Shown here: positions 14,409-15,793 of the stretch, one piece after another
How positions within the stretch are numbered: position 1 is the stretch's first letter
Layout of the letters: the number at the start of each line of letters is the position of its first letter
Assembly: GCF_019052655.1 (NCBI RefSeq)
Contig: NZ_JAHQVB010000052.1
Coordinates: 1-15,793 of the forward strand
DNA: 15,793 nt
Reading direction: 5' to 3'
DNA from: Holdemanella porci
GTDB lineage: Bacteria > Bacillota_I > Bacilli_A > Erysipelotrichales > Erysipelotrichaceae
Made by a program: the position numbers and the translations under genes
The notes under the pieces: generated by a model
Told to the model about the DNA's origin: nothing
The model's input: only the letters and a program-made list of their open reading frames with translations
The model's database searches: none

Positions 14409-14419
14409 ATTTATTGTAT
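14402..14419 (+). repeat. Perfect 18-base palindrome over the tuf -10 region
   Basis: ATACAATA and TATTGTAT form an 8-bp inverted repeat around TT. It covers the -10 hexamer and the predicted start region. It may be an operator or chance in AT-rich DNA; it lacks the G/C content and T run of a terminator. Confidence 0.55.
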
Positions 14420-14451
14420 GAAATATGTTAGCATTTAGGAGGAAATTATAA

Positions 14452-15636
14452 ATGGCTAAGGAAAAATTTGACAGAAGTAAAACTCACGTTAATATTGGTA
14501 CTATCGGTCACGTTGACCACGGTAAAACAACATTAACAGCAGCTATTACAACAGTATTAGCTAAAAAAGGTATGGCTAAAGCTGAAGCTTATGACCAAAT
14601 CGATGGTGCTCCAGAAGAAAAAGAACGTGGAATCACTATCAACACTGCACACGTTGAATACCAAACAGAAAAACGTCACTATGCACACGTTGACTGTCCA
14701 GGCCACGCCGATTATGTAAAAAACATGATCACTGGTGCTGCTCAGATGGATGGAGCAATCTTAGTAGTTGCTGCATCTGATGGACCTATGCCTCAAACAC
14801 GTGAACACATCTTGTTAGCACGTCAGGTAGGTGTTAAATATATCGTTGTTTACTTAAACAAATGTGATATGGTTGACGATGAAGAATTAATTGACTTAGT
14901 AGAAATGGAAGTTCGTGAATTATTAAACGAATACGGATTCGACGGAGACGAAACTCCAGTTATCCGTGGTTCTGCATTACAAGCTCTTCAAGGAGATGCT
15001 AAATATGAAGAATCAATCTACGAATTGATGGATGCTGTTGATACTTGGATTCCAGATCCAGCTCGTGAAATGGATAAACCATTCTTGATGGCAATCGAAG
15101 ACGTTATGACAATTTCTGGTCGTGGTACAGTAGCTACAGGACGTGTTGAACGTGGTCAAGCTCACTTAAACGACGAAGTTGAAATCGTTGGTATCAAAGA
15201 TACTCAAAAAACAGTATTAACTGGTTTGGAAATGTTCCACAAACAATTAGACGTTGCTGAAGCAGGTGACAACATTGGTGCATTGTTACGTGGTATTGCA
15301 CGTGACCAAATCCAACGTGGACAAGTATTAGCTAAACCTGGAAGTGTACACCCTCACACTAAATTTAAAGCACAAGTTTATGTTTTAACTAAAGAAGAAG
15401 GTGGACGTCACACTCCATTCGTTTCTAACTACCGTCCTCAATTCTACTTCCGTACAACTGACGTTACAGGTGTAATCACATTGCCAGAAGGAACTGATAT
15501 GGTAATGCCTGGTGACAACGTTGTTATGAACGTTGAATTGATCGCTCCAATCGCTATCGAAACTGGTACTAAGTTCTCTATCCGTGAAGGTGGACACACT
15601 GTAGGTGCTGGTAACGTTACTGAAATTGACGCTTAA
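14452..15636 (+). CDS. tuf: Translation elongation factor Tu
   Basis: A 394-residue GTPase that delivers aminoacyl-tRNA to the ribosomal A site. G-domain motifs are GHVDHGKTT (19-27), RGITI in switch I, DCPGH (81-85) and NKCD (136-139). Domains II and III follow with standard length, ending in [25 protein letters not shown] (14437-14442) precedes the ATG. It lies 72 bases after fusA, with its own probable promoter in between, and is closed by a strong terminator. Ser replaces the E. coli Ala375 of kirromycin-resistance fame, but this is common in Firmicutes. Confidence 0.99.
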   Translation: MAKEKFDRSKTHVNIGTIGHVDHGKTTLTAAITTVLAKKGMAKAEAYDQIDGAPEEKERGITINTAHVEYQTEKRHYAHVDCPGHADYVKNMITGAAQMDGAILVVAASDGPMPQTREHILLARQVGVKYIVVYLNKCDMVDDEELIDLVEMEVRELLNEYGFDGDETPVIRGSALQALQGDAKYEESIYELMDAVDTWIPDPAREMDKPFLMAIEDVMTISGRGTVATGRVERGQAHLNDEVEIVGIKDTQKTVLTGLEMFHKQLDVAEAGDNIGALLRGIARDQIQRGQVLAKPGSVHPHTKFKAQVYVLTKEEGGRHTPFVSNYRPQFYFRTTDVTGVITLPEGTDMVMPGDNVVMNVELIAPIAIETGTKFSIREGGHTVGAGNVTEIDA

Positions 15637-15653
15637 TTAAACTTATTTAAATT

Positions 15654-15684
15654 AAAGACTGATACATTTGTATCGGTCTTTTTT
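15654..15684 (+). terminator. Terminator of the str operon
   Basis: A 12-bp stem AAAGACTGATAC / GTATCGGTCTTT (15654-15665 with 15670-15681), one G-U pair, a 4-base ATTT loop and a six-T run. It lies 17 bases after the tuf stop. Confidence 0.95.
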
Positions 15685-15793
15685 ATATATTAAGATTTTG
15701 GTTTCGGAACAGGGAAATGTGGAATGTGAAAAACTGTAGAATTGTCACAATTTGTTGATTATGAGGAACGACAAAAAGGACTATCGTAATAGC
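15685..15793. other. Unassigned right-edge sequence
   Basis: No RNA gene, promoter with good hexamers or secure coding region is visible. On the minus strand one frame is open from the window edge to TAA near 15688, about 34 codons, and could be the end of a gene convergent with tuf. On the plus strand an ATG at 15761 opens a frame to the edge but has no ribosome binding site. Neither is long enough to support a call. Confidence 0.4.

Noticed and set aside
15571..15579. Ser at the EF-Tu position equal to E. coli Ala375, a kirromycin-resistance site
   Set aside because: Ser is common at this position in Firmicutes, so it is natural variation rather than evidence of resistance.
15690..15793. 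Possible C-terminal end of a minus-strand gene at the right edge
   Set aside because: About 34 open codons with no recognisable motif is not enough in AT-rich DNA; more sequence to the right is needed to decide.
1..15793. CRISPR arrays, tRNA or rRNA genes
   Set aside because: No regularly spaced repeats and no tRNA- or rRNA-like segments were found in reading the window.

Overview
The window is AT-rich bacterial DNA with strong AGGAGG-type ribosome binding sites, standard sigma-A-like promoters and many short hairpin + T-run terminators. The encoded proteins look like a low-GC Firmicute (Bacillota). The Mollicutes-like shortened ribosomal protein L11 and the general protein character suggest an Erysipelotrichia-type lineage; this is inference, since no 16S gene is present.

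Region 1 (1-5851) is a purine uptake and oxidation locus. It opens with the decayed 3' end of a transposase and two tandem terminators. A guanine-class purine riboswitch follows, with a legible OFF-type expression platform, then a xanthine/uracil-type NCS2 permease. After a strong terminator come three overlapping genes for a xanthine dehydrogenase-type molybdenum hydroxylase (FAD, 2Fe-2S and Mo subunits) and a MocA-like cytidylyltransferase that would prepare its cofactor. Together they would import and hydroxylate a purine, with expression (at least of the permease) shut off when guanine or hypoxanthine is abundant.

Region 2 (5832-7839) is an accessory and partly decaying stretch. It holds a convergent choline-kinase-like phosphotransferase gene, apparently leaderless, a MerR-family regulator broken by two in-frame stops but still carrying a MerR-type 19-bp-spacer promoter, and a small lipoprotein gene split by a frameshift in an (AT)n tract.

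Region 3 (7849-10238) is the rplK-rplA and rplJ-rplL ribosomal cluster. The second pair has its own promoter and an L10 autoregulatory leader with attenuator. L11 lacks about four residues of its proline-rich N-terminal loop.

Region 4 (10285-11162) is a HAD/Cof-type phosphatase gene on the minus strand, sitting where many Firmicutes carry rpoB-rpoC.

Region 5 (11218-15684) is the str operon, rpsL-rpsG-fusA-tuf, with a structured leader in front of rpsL, a private promoter for tuf and a strong terminator after it. The last ~110 bases hold nothing that can be assigned securely.

I did not find a clearly undescribed system. The best leads are the shortened L11 loop, the rearranged ribosomal cluster lacking rpoBC, the slippage-type frameshift in the lipoprotein, the leaderless kinase promoter, and the unresolved substrate and regulation of the molybdenum hydroxylase.
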